This document shows, one piece after another, positions 61,101 through 64,000 of a stretch of DNA of 64,000 nt. This DNA is from Wurfbainia villosa (taxonomy: Eukaryota > Streptophyta > Magnoliopsida > Zingiberales > Zingiberaceae), in contig CM046008.1 of the NCBI GenBank assembly GCA_025175895.1, positions 27,421,255 to 27,485,254 on the forward strand, written 5' to 3'. Made by a program: the position numbers and the translations under genes. Numbering within the stretch: position 1 is the first letter of the stretch; the number at the start of each line of letters is the position of its first letter. The notes beneath the pieces were generated by a model. It was not told where the DNA came from and did no database searches. It saw nothing but the letters and a program-made list of their open reading frames with translations.

Positions 61101-62805
61101 CCATGGTTGATCAAATCCAACCATTTGATTCAAGTCAATTTAATTTAATGAATCTCTATTCATTAATTTAAATTGATTTGATGAATCAAATCTAAATTAG
61201 ACTCATTCAACACTTGAATCAAATTGAGTCCAACTCAATTAGTCTAATTTGGATTACTCTTAATCCAATTTGGTTCATCCCATGAACCTAATCCTCATGG
61301 TTCATCATATGAACCTAATCTCCATCTAATTGCCCTTTGTGTGTGACCCTATAGGTTCTTGTAATGTTGGCAATGTCCCTAAACTGATTTAGGAACATAA
61401 GCAATGAGCGATATCTAGCAACACATCATTGCTACCCAAGTTATAAGAATGTTGAGCTCCAACATTACCTTTGTGACTACTAATTGTGACTCTCACAATA
61501 TGTGACAATGTCCCTCTATCCTTGACATCTAGATTGACCAATTGAGGCATAGACCATGTCATCCTCGGTACAATCTATATCTTGAACTCCAAGTAGACTC
61601 ACTCTAATCAAATGAGCTCAATATCTCATATTGACTCATTTGGGCATGGTCATGCACTTCGTGGTCTCACTCTATCAAGAATAACGATGTCTCACCCGTC
61701 ATATAGGAGGGATAGATCCCATCTACATCACTCACATCCCTCCGCATAATTTATCACATACCCAGTAATCGCCTTTATAGTCCACCCATTTACGGGTGAC
61801 GTTTGACGAAGCCAAAGTATGCAACTCCTTATGTAGGGAACCATGGTGACTTCAGGTCTAAGGACTAATAGTCATACTAATAGCCACACGAGAAAGTATA
61901 TGACACTCATATAACAATCCATGATACTTTCTCATGGCGTGTCATTCAATATACATTCACCAATGCATACCCATGTGTCAACTTGATATCTCATATTCAT
62001 AACTTGTGAGATCAAGTCATCGTGTTGACCTACATGCTAGTCTCTATGCATTTATTAAGAGTAGTGTTTTCTATATAATCACATTATCGATTCAACCAAT
62101 CGATTGATATAGATAAGAACCTACTACTCAAGGACGTTAGTATATTTAGTTATTTGACACTAATACAAGTAAATATAATAACCATGCCTTTATAAATAGG
62201 AATATGATACAATAAAGTCCATACAACAATCATCACATGATTGGCTCTAGGGCTTTCACTAACACCCTATATATGTGAGATTGTACTGGCATGATTGTTA
62301 TTGTTAGCTATATCTTACTTTGCATATCAACTATATCCGCTGAGTTCTTTGAATTTACCCCGTTGATTTATATCTATTTCAGGATGAAGCGGTCAGGAGA
62401 GTCCAGCTGCCAAACCCCTCTTGTCGTGATAGTTTTATTCGTTAGTTGAATTGTGGTTTTGGATATTTTGATTAGAAGATATGTTTTAGGAATGGAGTTG
62501 GATTTATATTCTTGTGGATGTTTTGGTATGTCTTTATTGTTCGGAGTTTTATTTTGGATTGGATTTGGATGAGTATTCCTGCCCAGATGGCAGAAGGGGT
62601 AAGTCAAGAGGTGATAGATTTTACTTATTTACTTTGATTGATGGTCTGAGGCCTAATTATTACCTGCGTGGGTTGTTTGGATTTCGGTCATGTTGACCGA
62701 TGTATAGTGGTCGTGTAGGCCTTGTATGAAAAATTGGTATTGTCACCCGTACAGGGGAGATGCTGCCAGATTTTTGTCTAGCGGGGACTCTCTCGGGGCA
62801 TGCCA
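58110..62805 (+). repeat. 5' LTR of G5 (interrupted)
   Basis: Same subfamily as LTR X (42090-53601, inverted). The frame 59836-60225 is shared with 42876-43295 of X. The right end is placed at the last CA before the PBS spacer. Confidence 0.85.
60473..62264 (-). mobile_element. Solo copia LTR in the G5 LTR
   Basis: TGTTGGACTTTCTGAG to TTCACTAACA, TSD cccta (60468-60472 and 62265-62269). On the minus strand it opens TGTTAGTGAAAGCCCTAGAG, the start of the copia C LTR with changes, and follows it through the blocks caagtYRtgatctcac and cattgctacccaagtt. 1.79 kb. Confidence 0.9.
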
Positions 62806-62812
62806 ATTTATT

Positions 62813-62824
62813 TGGTATCAGAGC
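62813..62824 (+). other. Primer binding site of G5
   Basis: tggtatcagagc, eight bases after the LTR end. Confidence 0.9.
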
Positions 62825-64000
62825 GCCTAGGTTTTTGAGTTCCTAGGGGTTTTGTGGATTTTTCGGAGGTCGCCACGTTTGGCAGGTTAACTTGAGTATT
62901 TATGGATTGGTATGGATTTCCGACGATTTTTATGTTTCAGAAATTCAAGGTATTATTAACGAGGTTAATTTGGGGATTTGGCAGCGACGAGACCTCTCCT
63001 GACGGCAAACTAGGTATGATGATTAATTTTATATGTTATTACTTGTAGTAACATCTGATAATAATTTAACAGATATGAGATGAGGTGGGCGTGCTCCTGC
63101 GTCGGGACGTGGTGCAGGGCAATCACGTAAGAGGACATTGAGATTTTTGGCGATTGAGTTGCCAGAAAGGTCTATAGAGTTATAACACATGTGCAGACTC
63201 GTAGTAGGGGTCGCCCACCAAGGCGACCAGCCAGAGTTGTGGTTAGTGTTTATACTCCAGGTTAGATTGGCTATGTGTTTAGTGGATAACAAGAAATAAC
63301 ATTTAGTGTGTTGGTCACTATTCGTAATTGTAGATGGAGTTGACCACGTAAATGACCTGTTCAGTCCTTGAGTCTTGAACCTGTGTCGAAAAGGTGAATT
63401 TCCTTTGGAGCTGACTGATACCGAGTCAGAAAGCAGGGGTCAAGTCGTCACATTTGTTGTGAAAATCAAGGGCTACAGTGTTAGGGATTTTCACTAATTA
63501 TGCTAGTCAGATAATTACCCTGTGGGGTAATGGACAAGGAATGTATACTATTGTTGATGCAGACAATGGAGGTTTAAGTTACGAAGTTTCATAGGGATTT
63601 TGATCCTTGAGCGGCTTGAGCTTAGATCAATAACATTGAAGGTACTGTTAAGTACCTAACTTGTATTTATATAGGGGGAGTGGAGTTAGTTTCTTACTAT
63701 TGGAATGATCAAGTTGTTACTTGGTGGAATATGTAGGAGAATTCTGGGGAAATAACCCATTACGAGATCACGGGTTCATGATGTTTTCGAGAGACAGTAT
63801 TTCCCTTTGCTATTTTGTATGACTCATTGTTAGGGAATTCTTGAGCCTTTAGTTGAGTGATAAATTGTTAATGGAGTTCACTATAGAGTTTGATAGACTT
63901 GCAGAGTTTACCCCCACTTAATGGCTCAAGATAGTGATTGAGTTGTTTTCGATCACCCACAATTTATTGACCTACATTTGGATTAGGATAGTTGGATCTT
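62825..64000 (+). other. G5 leader and degenerate gag start
   Basis: Shares gttgaccacgtaaatga, gagctgactgataccgagtc and ggtaatggacaa with the G1 leader (1240-1780, inverted). No sustained reading frame; the minus-strand frame 63029-63292 is not coding. Confidence 0.6.

Larger units (their letters stand above)
58110..64000 (+). mobile_element. Gypsy element G5, continues past the window
   Basis: 5' LTR 58110-62805 (about 2.9 kb without the inserted solo LTR), PBS 62813-62824, then leader and degenerate gag-like sequence to the end. Inserted into copia B after cctac (58105-58109). The LTR opens TGTTAAATACGGAAAATT, has a GC-rich block at 58340-58790 and closes ctctcggggcatgcca. After the PBS there is an Arg/Gly-rich start (GGRAPASGRGAGQSRKR near 63081) and RSRGRPPRRPARVV near 63197. 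No pol is reached. Confidence 0.85.

Noticed and set aside
63029..63292. 87-codon minus frame
   Set aside because: Antisense to the Arg/Gly-rich gag start of G5.

Overview
The window looks like repeat-dense nuclear DNA from a flowering plant. It is AT-rich and packed with nested Ty1/copia and Ty3/gypsy LTR retrotransposons primed from initiator-Met tRNA (PBS tggtatcagagc), with one likely tRNA-derived SINE and almost no host coding sequence. The mix of Angela/BARE-like copia, Athila-like gypsy and long (2.5-3.6 kb) gypsy LTRs opening on the plus strand with tgtcacgcccc would suit a monocot, but the species cannot be fixed from the sequence. No intact autonomous element, rRNA, tRNA or CRISPR array was seen. 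Layout, left: bases 1-1240 may hold the last exons of a host gene. A gypsy element on the minus strand (PBS 1782-1793, LTR 1801-4300) has inserted into an older gypsy pol (4301-7604, plus strand). That pol is itself split by a solo copia LTR (5057-6770, TSD ctatg) and ends in an LTR with three 54-bp tandem repeats. After an unresolved stretch come a degenerate Athila-type ORF (about 11537-12585, minus) and a gypsy element G3 (13146 to about 24770, minus). Layout, centre: G3 has 3.45-kb LTRs, a PBS, a polypurine tract and only a gag remnant. Both of its LTRs carry a fragment of plant isochorismate synthase, and the left LTR is split inside that fragment by a 3.56-kb solo gypsy LTR (15792-19350, TSD tcttc). 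Next come copia remnants D (24771-27836) and E (27837 to about 29720), then a second Athila remnant (about 29720-32403, minus) carrying the SINE (30795-31030, TSD gaaataataa), a copia LTR fragment, and a scrambled gypsy element G4 (32833-35692). Layout, right: a copia RT fragment is split by copia A (36184-40966, TSD gctaa) and then entered by a gypsy LTR (41024-55390). Inside that LTR lies a solo gypsy LTR (42090-53601, TSD actct), and inside that a young complete copia C (43798-52538, TSD aatag). The right arm of the outer LTR is entered by copia B (55391-58109), which is entered by gypsy G5 (58110 to the window end), whose LTR holds another solo copia LTR (60473-62264, TSD cccta). How they relate: the target-site duplications give a firm order of insertion, from Athila remnants, G2 and G4 (old) to copia C (youngest, LTRs under about 1% different by eye outside one damaged block). 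The items most worth a second look are the isochorismate synthase fragment carried in LTRs, the hairpin array at 17070-17350, the damaged block in copia C, and an unexplained insert between protease and RT of G4.
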